From: Bdellovibrio bacteriovorus
GTDB taxonomy: Bacteria; Bdellovibrionota; Bdellovibrionia; Bdellovibrionales; Bdellovibrionaceae
DNA: 64,000 bases
Direction of reading: 5' to 3'
NCBI RefSeq assembly: GCF_001592735.1
Contig: NZ_LUKE01000001.1
Coordinates: 248,001 to 312,000, forward strand
The notes beneath the pieces were generated by a model. It was not told the DNA's origin. It searched no databases and saw only the letters and a program-made list of their open reading frames with translations. The position numbers and the translations under genes are program-made. Positions 17,783-25,470 of the stretch are shown here, one piece after another. The first letter of the stretch is position 1, and each line of letters opens with the position of its first letter.

Positions 17783-17844
17783 TAAGTAATTGATTGATTA
17801 CTTATTTGTAAATATGCTACATTTAGTATGTAATTAGTTACTTA
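17783..17844 (+). promoter_or_regulatory. Paired inverted repeats (operator candidates) of the DUF3943/PAP2 cassette
   Basis: The first site is a perfect inverted repeat TAAGTAAT-N6-ATTACTTA at 17783-17804. A second, imperfect copy TATGTAAT-TA-GTTACTTA lies at 17827-17844. Between and overlapping them is a sigma70-like promoter. The arrangement suggests a dimeric repressor; the regulator is not in the neighbourhood and is unknown. Confidence 0.65.
17790..17818 (+). promoter_or_regulatory. Sigma70-type promoter of the DUF3943/PAP2 cassette
   Basis: TTGATT at 17790-17795 and TATGCT at 17813-17818 are 17 nt apart. The -35 box lies inside the first palindrome and the start point would fall at the second, so a bound repressor would block the polymerase. 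Confidence 0.55.
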
Positions 17845-17861
17845 CTTAAAGAGCGGTTTTC

Positions 17862-18515
17862 ATGAAATTCTTAAGTAAAAACAAAGACTTATTTTTTAAA
17901 GTGCTTTTAGACGTGAGAGTTGTTCTAGTCATTTTAAGCATCTTAGCCTCCATTCAATCTTTTGCAAATAATGACTTCAGCATCTCACGGCCGGCAACTG
18001 AGTATGCACAAAATTTTGGAATCATGTACAGCGCGCAATGGGCGTTTTATGTCCTCTCTCAAGAGGACACGATCGATAAACATGGTTCATTTAAGAACTG
18101 GATCGAGTACCCGACCCAACCCGACTTCGATAAAGACAGCTTTGACTACAATATTTTTAAACACAGCCTTGCGGGGAATTATTATTACTTATTTTATCGG
18201 CATCAAGGTTACAGCGAAATGGAAAGTTTCGCGTGGACCTTTCTTTCGTCTTTAGCTTTTGAATTCACCATCGAAACGGTCACCGAAAAACCCAGCTTTC
18301 AAGATATTTATCAAACGCCCATTTATGGAACGATTGTGGGGATGGGCAGCGAACGCTTAAGCCAATATCTCTTAGACAGTGATGCGACATGGATGCGTGT
18401 CTTAGGTTACGTAGTGAATCCATTTAATCTTTTAGGCCCACATCCTTTAGATGTTTCTGCGCTTCCTATTTTTGATGCAAAGGCACCGGGATTTGTTATG
18501 TCCTGGCGGTTTTAG
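17862..18515 (+). CDS. DUF3943 family exported protein
   Basis: 217 residues with an N-terminal signal segment (about 14-36, ending SFA-NN). The family pattern is visible: FDYNIFKHSLAGNYYYLFYRHQGYS, SLAFEFTIETVTEKPSFQDIYQTPIYGTIVG and a C-terminal NPFNLLG. DUF3943 proteins are bacterial envelope proteins of unknown function. The terminal MSWRF ends in Phe, compatible with an outer-membrane location. It is first in a four-gene cassette, 3 nt before the next gene. Confidence 0.75.
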   Translation: MKFLSKNKDLFFKVLLDVRVVLVILSILASIQSFANNDFSISRPATEYAQNFGIMYSAQWAFYVLSQEDTIDKHGSFKNWIEYPTQPDFDKDSFDYNIFKHSLAGNYYYLFYRHQGYSEMESFAWTFLSSLAFEFTIETVTEKPSFQDIYQTPIYGTIVGMGSERLSQYLLDSDATWMRVLGYVVNPFNLLGPHPLDVSALPIFDAKAPGFVMSWRF

Positions 18516-18518
18516 TTT

Positions 18519-19175
18519 ATGAAAACTTACTACATCACACTGATTTTATTCTTATTTCACTTCAGCGCTCGCGCCGACGACTTCTCCCCCGCATCTTGGC
18601 AACCCGGACTTCACCTTTTTGCCGGAGGCGGTTTGAATTCTTCCCTTTACACCTCGGACACTGAACGTGTCGAAGGTGGAGTGGGACTTAATATGAAAAC
18701 GGACTTGGTGTATTTCTTTAACGACACGTGGGCCGCCGACTGGGGTTCTTCCGTCAAATTTGCGCGCATTGATGGTTTTCTTTTATGGGACACGCAATTC
18801 ACCTTAGGTGTGCGACGTCGTCTTTCAAGTATTGATATTTGGGATCTAGCCAACCCTTACGTTCGCGTTTTCGCGGGAAAATCACCAACGGTGATTTTTT
18901 TAGACGGCAATGAGTTGCCGGGACGAAATCAAGATGGCGACGTGAATCGCATGCAGTTTGATGGCACTGTTTATGGCGTCACTTTCGGTAGCATGACTAA
19001 GACCGCCGCTGGGACCACGTGGTTTGCCGAACTCAGCCTTTCCCTTCAACAATTTGAACGGGAAAGTGAAATCAAAATGGACGGAGAAGTTCCGGTCGTA
19101 ACTCACGAAGGACCCGTCCAAGCAAATGCCAATATGTATACGGTTACCTTTACTATCGGTGCACTGATTTTTTAA
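18519..19175 (+). CDS. Probable outer-membrane beta-barrel protein
   Basis: 218 residues. A signal peptide ends at SARA-DD (about residue 19). The remainder is alternating hydrophobic/polar strands with aromatic ends (HLFAGGG, AADWGSS, FLLWDTQFTLGVRRRL) and finishes ...VTFTIGALIF with a terminal Phe, the usual barrel-assembly signal; about eight strands would fit. No known family is recognised. It sits 3 nt after the DUF3943 gene and 13 nt before the first PAP2 gene, so it is part of the same transcript. Confidence 0.7.
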   Translation: MKTYYITLILFLFHFSARADDFSPASWQPGLHLFAGGGLNSSLYTSDTERVEGGVGLNMKTDLVYFFNDTWAADWGSSVKFARIDGFLLWDTQFTLGVRRRLSSIDIWDLANPYVRVFAGKSPTVIFLDGNELPGRNQDGDVNRMQFDGTVYGVTFGSMTKTAAGTTWFAELSLSLQQFERESEIKMDGEVPVVTHEGPVQANANMYTVTFTIGALIF

Positions 19176-19188
19176 TAAGAAGGCCCTT

Positions 19189-19761
19189 ATGGAAACACTG
19201 ATTCAGTTAGACCAAAAAATATTTTATCTGATCAATCATGTGCTTACGGCCCCGTGGGTAGATTTCTTTTTTATTCAGCTGACTGATTTTACTAAAACGC
19301 CGGCGTTCTATGTTCTATTGCCGGTGATCTTAATCATTGTCTTTCGTCAATTTGGCCTCAAGGGCTTAACGGTTCTATTTTTGGCGGTTTTGTTTTCTTC
19401 GTTGGCGGATGTGATTTCAAGCTCGTTAATAAAAGAATTTGTCGCCCGTCCCCGTCCCGAGTTTTCATCCCTGCCCTTCGAGGTGATCTTGCGACGTCCG
19501 TCTGAAGGAAGCTTTTCCTTCCCCTCTAGTCACGCCTTTGATGCTTTTACCCTGGCCAGCTTCATCTTTTATTTTTGCCGATCTTGGGGCGTCTTCTCGC
19601 TGACACTTGCCGCGCTTATTGCTTATTCTCGCGTGTATGTGGGCTTGCATTTTCCCGGAGATGTTTTCGCGGGCGCGGCTTTTGGAAGTCTGTTGGGTTT
19701 TGTGGGTGCCGCAGTAGTAACGAGAATTTTAATCACCCCGCAGAAAAGAGTTTTAAAATGA
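19189..19761 (+). CDS. PAP2-family membrane phosphatase
   Basis: 190 residues with about five transmembrane helices. All three PAP2 motifs are complete: KEFVARPRP (K-x6-RP), FPSSHA with the catalytic His, and SRVYVGLHFPGD (SR-x5-H-x3-D). Such enzymes remove phosphate from lipids such as undecaprenyl pyrophosphate, phosphatidate or lipid A at the periplasmic side of the inner membrane. Its stop overlaps the start of a second PAP2 gene. Confidence 0.88.
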   Translation: METLIQLDQKIFYLINHVLTAPWVDFFFIQLTDFTKTPAFYVLLPVILIIVFRQFGLKGLTVLFLAVLFSSLADVISSSLIKEFVARPRPEFSSLPFEVILRRPSEGSFSFPSSHAFDAFTLASFIFYFCRSWGVFSLTLAALIAYSRVYVGLHFPGDVFAGAAFGSLLGFVGAAVVTRILITPQKRVLK

Positions 19762-20486
19762 AAAATCTTTTTTTTGCTTTCACCGTTTTTTTAGCGAGCT
19801 CTGTTTCTTACGCCTTCGACGACCTTACGGGAGGAAAAGATTTATTTACCTGGGGTTGGGAAGATCAAATCCAACCGACCATCAACAGATCTTATGATAC
19901 AAAAGGCTTAAGCATTTTAGCGGCCGGGGCGGCCTCGACCGCGATGGCCCATCAATATGACGATACGGTTCGCCGTCATAATGACGATATCAACCGCCGC
20001 ATCTTTGATCGCGACACGACGGACCTGGGGGGCTATCTTGGCAGCGGAGGCCCGGGCATTGCGATTGCGTTGGCTCAACTTTTTTGGGACACCGAAAATG
20101 GCTTAGCTCATTCCCGCGCGATTGCTTTAACGGCGGCAAATCACATCACTCTCGCGGCTATCATTCATCGCGAGCGCCCAAATAAACGCGATTCTCTTTC
20201 CATGCCTTCTGGTCACGCCTCCTCCTCATTTGCGACCGCAACTTCATTGGCTTATGCCTATGGATGGCAAGTAGGTGTGCCGGCCTATCTGGTGGCAGGA
20301 TTTATTGCCGCGACTCGCGTCAGTGAAAATATTCATTGGACCAGTGACGTCGTGGCCGCTGCGGCCTTAGGCATTTATTGGGGCCGTGCCAGCAGCCTGG
20401 TCGCAGAAGATCGTAAAAACTCTCCGCAGGTGATGCCCACCTTCACCCACGAGGGAGCGATGCTGACCGCGACTTGGGATTTCTAA
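19758..20486 (+). CDS. Second PAP2-family phosphatase, with signal peptide
   Basis: About 242 residues from the ATG at 19758, overlapping the previous stop as ATGA; the open frame extends further upstream but only as an overlap with the first PAP2 gene. A signal peptide ends near SYA-FD. The PAP2 motifs are seen as HRERPNKRDS (motif 1), MPSGHASSS (motif 2) and TRVSENIHWTSDV (motif 3, with Thr in place of Ser). It is less hydrophobic than its neighbour and ends in TATWDF, so it may be a periplasmic or outer-membrane phosphatase acting on a different lipid. Tandem PAP2 genes of different location suggest two steps in lipid dephosphorylation. Confidence 0.85.
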   Translation: MKNLFFAFTVFLASSVSYAFDDLTGGKDLFTWGWEDQIQPTINRSYDTKGLSILAAGAASTAMAHQYDDTVRRHNDDINRRIFDRDTTDLGGYLGSGGPGIAIALAQLFWDTENGLAHSRAIALTAANHITLAAIIHRERPNKRDSLSMPSGHASSSFATATSLAYAYGWQVGVPAYLVAGFIAATRVSENIHWTSDVVAAAALGIYWGRASSLVAEDRKNSPQVMPTFTHEGAMLTATWDF

Positions 20487-20595
20487 TTCCGCCTATTTTG
20501 TCACCGCTCAAGCAAGTTTTTCTAAAGCCCCCCTACGCCCCCCCTTATTTGCATATCAGATTGAAGCGCCCGCCCCTTTGTCTTAAACTGCGCCC

Positions 20596-21381
20596 ATGAA
20601 ATTCCTAATCTCTTCCATCACTATCCCTCTTATCATTTCGGCTTTCAGTTTTTCCGCCCGCGCATTTGATGCCCCCGTAAATTGCACGCCGTTTGGAAAT
20701 TCAGAACAGCCCTTTGAAAGGGATTATAAATTTCTAAATTCTAAAGAAGCCATTGATCAAGATGCGCTGGCGACTTATCAGGGCGAACATCGCTTAAAGG
20801 GACGTGCCTATTGGGATCAAAACCAGCGCGCTTATGTTTTACCCTATTCTCAAAGCGGCGTGCCCCTGACTCAGAATTTTATCAAAGGCTTAAGCGCGCA
20901 TTTTGCCAAAGCATTAGAAAACCGATATGCGGATGCGATCATTTATCCTGACATGGGACATGCTCATTTAGTTTTACCAACGCAAGAATGGATCGATACT
21001 AAAAAATCAACTGAAGACATGACCGCCCGAGTGAATGCGGCCCTAGCTTCACCGCGCATCAAAGCTCTTTATCATACCGCGGAAATGGTCCATATCAAAG
21101 AAGGCGATTTTGCCAAAGGCCGTATGCCTCAAGATCCTTGGAAGTTGTGGCGTTACTTTTCAAGAAACCTTTTGGGCAGTTTCGAAAGCCTTCCTTCCCT
21201 GGAAGTCCTTTGGGCGGGTCCAAAGGCTGTCTATAACACCGTTCGTGAGGTTCCCAGTATGACCGAAGTCACCACGGTGTACTTTGTCGCTCATAAATCA
21301 GGCTGCTTCCCCTTTAAGGCCCCTGAAGGCGAAAAGTTCTTTGACATCACTTTCGAGACAATTCCTTATAAAAAGAACTAA
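20596..21381 (+). CDS. Exported hypothetical protein
   Basis: 261 residues with a signal peptide ending SARA-FD (residue 24). The mature protein has one Cys near the start and one near the end (CTPFG... and SGCFPF), which may pair. A YPDMGHAHLVLP segment in the middle and LYHTAEMVHI later could bind a metal through His, but there is no known signature. I do not recognise the family. The preceding 109 nt contain C-runs and no clear promoter. Confidence 0.7.
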   Translation: MKFLISSITIPLIISAFSFSARAFDAPVNCTPFGNSEQPFERDYKFLNSKEAIDQDALATYQGEHRLKGRAYWDQNQRAYVLPYSQSGVPLTQNFIKGLSAHFAKALENRYADAIIYPDMGHAHLVLPTQEWIDTKKSTEDMTARVNAALASPRIKALYHTAEMVHIKEGDFAKGRMPQDPWKLWRYFSRNLLGSFESLPSLEVLWAGPKAVYNTVREVPSMTEVTTVYFVAHKSGCFPFKAPEGEKFFDITFETIPYKKN

Positions 21382-21382
21382 C

Positions 21383-22150
21383 TTACGCGGCCTTAGTTAG
21401 AACAAGTTTAATGACACCCCGACATTGACCGGGCACGATCTCCAACTCATCGGATAAGATCTCAAAGCCCGCATCTAAAAGTTCGCGACGGATCCGTTCT
21501 GCGGGAGCCAATTTTTGTGAAGCCGTCCAAGATTTTCCCTCCATTTGTACGACTCCTTCAACATCGGATTCCGGAGTTTGTCTCCATAAGATGTAATCTT
21601 GATCTAACGTCACGGACTCAAATGTCTCTTGCGGATTAAATTCAGCTGTGAGCACATTTGTCACCAAAACAAATTTTCCGTTTTGCGCCAAAGATTCTTT
21701 CACTGATTTTAGGAACTGTTTTCGTTCTTCCGTATTTGTCATTTGCGTAAAGCACTCGCGATCATGGATCAACTCGAATTGTTCATGCAATTCGTGGATA
21801 TGCAAAGGATCACCCACGCGCAATGAAATATTCAGATCTTCTTTTTGGGCCAGCTTTCGCACCACGGAAATCGAAGAGCGAAACACATCCAAAGCGGCAA
21901 CTCGGAACCCCATTTCCGCCAAAGCCATTGCCGCCACCCCACGACCCGAGTTTAAGTCCAGGGCTCGGTACGGAGGGGTTTGATCATGGCTTTCTTCATA
22001 AAAACGACCGATCACTTTTTGTAGATGATCTACACAACCACGCTCGTCCAATGCGCCCAGGCTTAAAATATGGCTCATCGTATTTATCACGGGCGGACGT
22101 TGGATTTTACGAGCGGGAGAATGTGTATAATGGCGATATTGAGTTTTCAT
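21383..22150 (-). CDS. Class I SAM-dependent methyltransferase (TehB-like)
   Basis: About 255 residues from the ATG at 22150, chosen because GGAGG lies 6-7 nt upstream; a longer frame to 22207 has no such site. Motif I is ALDLNSGRGVAAMAL, where the first Gly of the usual GxGxG is Asn-Ser-Gly, then AALDV with the acidic ribose-binding Asp. FELIHDRECFTQM and FVLVTNVL fit motifs II and III. It resembles TehB-type small-molecule methyltransferases. The His-rich N-terminal tail (residues 1-25) is outside the fold. Divergent from the SWIM/J gene across an operator region. Confidence 0.75.
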   Translation of the reverse strand: MKTQYRHYTHSPARKIQRPPVINTMSHILSLGALDERGCVDHLQKVIGRFYEESHDQTPPYRALDLNSGRGVAAMALAEMGFRVAALDVFRSSISVVRKLAQKEDLNISLRVGDPLHIHELHEQFELIHDRECFTQMTNTEERKQFLKSVKESLAQNGKFVLVTNVLTAEFNPQETFESVTLDQDYILWRQTPESDVEGVVQMEGKSWTASQKLAPAERIRRELLDAGFEILSDELEIVPGQCRGVIKLVLTKAA

Positions 22151-22204
22151 GGCGGCCTCCTTAGTGGCGTCTGCGTTAAGGGTATTGCATCGACAGTGCC
22201 ACCG

Positions 22205-22232
22205 CATATACCTAGCAATTTCAATAAGTTAA
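22205..22232 (-). promoter_or_regulatory. Possible promoter of the methyltransferase gene
   Basis: On the minus strand TTAACT and TATATG are 16 nt apart, about 55 nt upstream of the methyltransferase ATG. Both boxes deviate from consensus, so this is tentative. Confidence 0.35.
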
Positions 22233-22245
22233 GACGAAACCAGTG

Positions 22246-22302
22246 TGCCGAAAACTCGGCATATACCGGGAGTCCGGCAGGCGGCTGCCGAGATCTCGGC
22301 AG
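22246..22302. promoter_or_regulatory. Two 16-bp palindromes 40 bp apart in a divergent promoter region
   Basis: TGCCGA-AAAC-TCGGCA at 22246-22261 and TGCCGA-GATC-TCGGCA at 22286-22301 share the same arms and the same spacing. The second extends to an 18-bp perfect palindrome (22285-22302). Their centres are exactly 40 bp apart, close to four helical turns. A third, overlapping dyad CGGCAG-GCGG-CTGCCG lies at 22275-22290. Likely binding sites for a dimeric regulator controlling the divergent genes. Confidence 0.7.
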
Positions 22303-22348
22303 AGTAAAAATCAAAGACATTTCAAGATATCTGCCATATAAATTTCTT

Positions 22349-23020
22349 ATGAAATCTCGCGAACACTGGCAGCAGTTTTTTAAACCAGAAACTCAAACTT
22401 CGGGTGATCAGTTAGTCACCGAAAAAAATGTGGTTTTGACGGTCACCTCGGACACCGCCATCAATGGTTTTGTGCGTGGCGGAGGCAATGCAAAAGTCAG
22501 CTTCGTGAGTTCGAGCATCGCTGCAGAAAAGTTCACGGCCACGTGCTCCTGTTCGCGAGCCGCTAAAGGGGTTTTTTGTAAACACATCTGGGCCGTCCTT
22601 ATGGCGACGGAAGAAAAACATCCCGATTTTTTAGATTCTAAATCCGTGGTTGAAATGGGCCCGGCGCCAGCCAAGCCCACCACCTCGGCATTTAAAGAAA
22701 AACAGAACGAATTTAAAAAATTGCAGGCCGAGCGCTTAAGAATTCGCCATAAAGAGATGCGCCAAGCAAAAAAATCTTTAAAAACCAAAGAGGCTAAACC
22801 CTCCAAATTCAAGGTCTCCTATCCCGCTGATGTGCAGGAAGCTTTGGATTTTTTTAATTCTAATGGGTTTAGCTTTGAAGCCCACATGGACGAAGAAGGT
22901 CTTAAGGAAGCCCGTAAAGTTCTTTCGCGCATATTTCATCCCGACAAGGGCGGAACTCATGAAGAGTCGCTTTTATTAAACCAATATTATGACACTTTGT
23001 TAGAGTACTTGGGTTCATGA
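22349..23020 (+). CDS. SWIM zinc-finger protein with C-terminal J domain
   Basis: About 223 residues from the ATG at 22349; the open frame reaches upstream but only through the operator region. The SWIM finger is CSCSRAAKGVFCKH, with Cys66, Cys68, Cys77 and His79 as ligands. A charged Lys/Arg-rich helix (about 110-150) links it to a J-like domain in which HPDKGG begins at 197, the motif that stimulates Hsp70 (DnaK). The J domain is C-terminal and lacks G/F and zinc-finger regions. SWIM fingers bind DNA or proteins. Its stop overlaps the start of the next gene (ATGA), so the two are coupled. Confidence 0.8.
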   Translation: MKSREHWQQFFKPETQTSGDQLVTEKNVVLTVTSDTAINGFVRGGGNAKVSFVSSSIAAEKFTATCSCSRAAKGVFCKHIWAVLMATEEKHPDFLDSKSVVEMGPAPAKPTTSAFKEKQNEFKKLQAERLRIRHKEMRQAKKSLKTKEAKPSKFKVSYPADVQEALDFFNSNGFSFEAHMDEEGLKEARKVLSRIFHPDKGGTHEESLLLNQYYDTLLEYLGS

Positions 23021-23721
23021 GTATCGTTTTCTTACCTGGATTTCTTTGCGATGAACGAGTTTGGCATCACCAAGTCAAAGCGCTGTCGCGCGAAATGAAC
23101 ACCGAAGTTTTGGATTTACGTCATTGTCTTGATCTTGAAGGGATGATTCAAAAAGTCGTCAACGCTTCATGGTCTCAGTTTCACTTGGTGGGTTTTTCCA
23201 TGGGAGGTTATGTCGCGCAAGTCTTTGCGACAAAACATCCAGAACGCCTGCAGTCCCTGTCGATTATTGCTTCTAGCGGCTCTAAACTTTCAGAAACAGA
23301 CCTTAAGGGCCGCCAGCGGATGGAGTCTATTTTAAAAAATGCGAAGTATCGCGGCATTTCCCCTAAAGAGATGGCTCGCTATATTCACCCGAAGCATCTG
23401 GAAAATCGTGAGATCACGGACCTCATCGTCGCGATGTCGGCCGAAAACACATCTGAAATGTACTTAAATCAAATGCGCGCCACCCTTCATCGACACGAAC
23501 ACTTCGCCGAGCTTGAAGCTTTGGATTTTCCGATTTTAATTGTTGGCGCTAAAGACGATCGTGTGGTGACCCCGGAAGAAATTCAGAGTCTGGTTAAAGG
23601 TATTCCGCGAGCCGAACATCACATGATCGCCGAATGCGGGCATTATATCCCGTTAGAAAAACCGGTCGAATTAACCGGCTTGCTGCATGATTTTTTAACT
23701 AGAAATCAGAAATCTGGCTGA
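23017..23721 (+). CDS. Alpha/beta hydrolase
   Basis: 234 residues, cytoplasmic. The nucleophile elbow is GFSMGG with Ser61, the acid is in GAKDDRVVTP and the His in AECGHYIPLEKP, giving a full catalytic triad with a small cap. Similar proteins include MenH/BioH-like and esterase enzymes; the substrate is not predictable. Start overlaps the SWIM/J stop by 4 nt. Its 3' end overlaps the convergent endonuclease gene by 23 nt. Confidence 0.85.
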   Translation: MSIVFLPGFLCDERVWHHQVKALSREMNTEVLDLRHCLDLEGMIQKVVNASWSQFHLVGFSMGGYVAQVFATKHPERLQSLSIIASSGSKLSETDLKGRQRMESILKNAKYRGISPKEMARYIHPKHLENREITDLIVAMSAENTSEMYLNQMRATLHRHEHFAELEALDFPILIVGAKDDRVVTPEEIQSLVKGIPRAEHHMIAECGHYIPLEKPVELTGLLHDFLTRNQKSG

Positions 23722-24448
23722 TGAAGTCCGGATGATCAATAAAGACATTGCGATTGCCTTGAATTTTTTCGATGGCATCGTTCCGAGCCATTTCTTCCTC
23801 ATCAATAGGGTCTTCTTGATGCCAGCGGCGTAAGACTTCTTCTTGAACAGGATCAATCGATAAGTTGTAGCGCACGGAAAAATAAAACATCGCCCGCGCA
23901 ATATTGCCTTTGTGATTTAGAGGCGCTTCGAAAACTTTATCGCCTTCGGGATTAAGTCCCACTTTAGATACGGGGCATTTCAGTCTTTGCGTGCTTTCAA
24001 CCACATCCCCAAAATCAAGATTCGCGCGAGCGGCATTCATACGAGTGTCGGCGGGAAAAAGATGATGAAGGTCATCGCGTTGCATGTCATCATCGTATTC
24101 ACTGGCAAATTTACTTTGCGGCCAAGTGTGCTCAACATTGATGATATTGCCACCAGGAACAAGATTTGGTCCGGGCGTTTGGCCTTTTTTAAACTCTTGA
24201 GAGACTCTGGTTTTATCGCAATACACGTCTTTCACCGCGTAAGTACCGTTATTGGCGGCGGTCAGATAAAACTGACCGAACATAAAGAGGCGCGCACGAT
24301 CGTACCCGGCATCGGAGTGATGTTCTTCCATCTGGGCCCGTAAAGAGGCTTTTAGAGCATCGTCTTGAGTGGGCGCTGCCGGGGGAGAAGCCGCTAAGGC
24401 CAGTTGAGAAATCAGCAGAATGGAAAAAAAATGCGCTAAGAACTTCAT
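23699..24448 (-). CDS. Secreted endonuclease I (EndA/NucM family)
   Basis: 249 residues with a signal peptide ending ALA-AS (residue 20). The active-site region is NVEHTWPQSKF with the catalytic His107, followed by RDDLHHLFPADTRMNAARAN, the conserved Mg2+-binding block with the structural Asn. These are non-specific DNases and RNases of the periplasm or medium. In a predator such an enzyme would degrade prey DNA; that role is inferred. Two further exported-protein genes lie upstream on the same strand. Confidence 0.9.
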   Translation of the reverse strand: MKFLAHFFSILLISQLALAASPPAAPTQDDALKASLRAQMEEHHSDAGYDRARLFMFGQFYLTAANNGTYAVKDVYCDKTRVSQEFKKGQTPGPNLVPGGNIINVEHTWPQSKFASEYDDDMQRDDLHHLFPADTRMNAARANLDFGDVVESTQRLKCPVSKVGLNPEGDKVFEAPLNHKGNIARAMFYFSVRYNLSIDPVQEEVLRRWHQEDPIDEEEMARNDAIEKIQGNRNVFIDHPDFISQISDF

Positions 24449-24567
24449 CCGGTCAGTTATGAAGGGCCCGACTTAAAGAGGCAAGTTCTTTGGTTTTTTA
24501 GAAGGAAATTGCAAAAAAGGACTGTCGAAGTTTTTGATACTGCGGGGGGATTTAGGTCAATTTTTCA

Positions 24568-25437
24568 CTAGGGTCTTGGCTTACGCATGAGGCGCTCATC
24601 ACGTTGGGCTTTTTCAATGGCTTCATGGGCTCGTTGGGTGTTCATAAAACCATTTGGATCATCTTCATGTCGATCCGACTGACCAAATGCCCTACTGCTC
24701 GTAACCCACGAACTGGCCGAAGGATCCTGACTCTTCACCAAGGCTTCCCACTGATTTAATGGCACCGCTTTATCAAAAAGAATGGGATCAATCACGTAGG
24801 GTTCTGCCTGGCCATTTTTTTCAACGTACACCACATTCGCTACATGGAACTCATCCCAGCGAAACTTTCGACCCTTGGCTTCGACCCACAATGAGTTTTT
24901 AAACATCCAAAGAGTCGCCGCCGACCGTGAAGGACTCACGAAGACCTTGCCACTCTCCACTTTACAATCTTTCGCGATATCATCTGCGATTAAGTGGGAC
25001 CTCGCCGCGCAAACTCCGGTAGCAGCCCAGCCGTCCTTGATAAGGTAGCGACTTTTTTGTTTGTTCACGTATTTAAAAACATCCTGCACGTCACTTTCAG
25101 TTAAGCGACTGACGGGGAATTTTTTTTCAGAATAGCTGGTCATTTCGGTCTGAGCCGGAATATCGGCGCGGGACGAGTCGCAACGATTTAAGTTTTTTGC
25201 TTGCAAGGTTTCTTCGATGGGGGCCTCTGCCGCGGCGGTCTCAACAACGGCGGACTTCTTGGGTTTGAGCTCCTTATGAACCTGGCAGGTTGTTTTAGGT
25301 TTATTTAGCTTATCGCAGGCATCGACAACATTGCGTTGAATAAGTTCTTCGATGGACAGCTCTTCGGCCCGCGCAAATTGCAGGCTCAAAATGAGACAGA
25401 CTAGGGATAGCACACGCCATAACGACATGCTGAACAC
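24568..25437 (-). CDS. Exported protein-glutaminase-like enzyme
   Basis: 289 residues. A signal peptide ends FARA-EE (residue 24). The N-terminal 100 residues are a Lys/Ala-rich pro-region-like stretch with three Cys. The C-terminal half has the protein-glutamine deamidase pattern: GVCAARSHLIADD with Cys143, RWDEFHVANVVYV with His198, and YVIDPILF with Asp217, a papain-like Cys-His-Asp triad. Family members convert protein glutamine to glutamate and several are secreted. Start may be the first or the fourth Met (25437 or 25428). The assignment rests on motif order and spacing; a transglutaminase-like protease is the main alternative. Confidence 0.7.
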   Translation of the reverse strand: MFSMSLWRVLSLVCLILSLQFARAEELSIEELIQRNVVDACDKLNKPKTTCQVHKELKPKKSAVVETAAAEAPIEETLQAKNLNRCDSSRADIPAQTEMTSYSEKKFPVSRLTESDVQDVFKYVNKQKSRYLIKDGWAATGVCAARSHLIADDIAKDCKVESGKVFVSPSRSAATLWMFKNSLWVEAKGRKFRWDEFHVANVVYVEKNGQAEPYVIDPILFDKAVPLNQWEALVKSQDPSASSWVTSSRAFGQSDRHEDDPNGFMNTQRAHEAIEKAQRDERLMRKPRP

Positions 25438-25470
25438 ATCGGAAATATCTAATTTGGACTTTAAGTGGAT

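Noticed and set aside
22408-22812. 134-codon minus-strand frame in the SWIM/J gene
   Set aside because: Antisense to the conserved Cys/His finger; no ribosome site.
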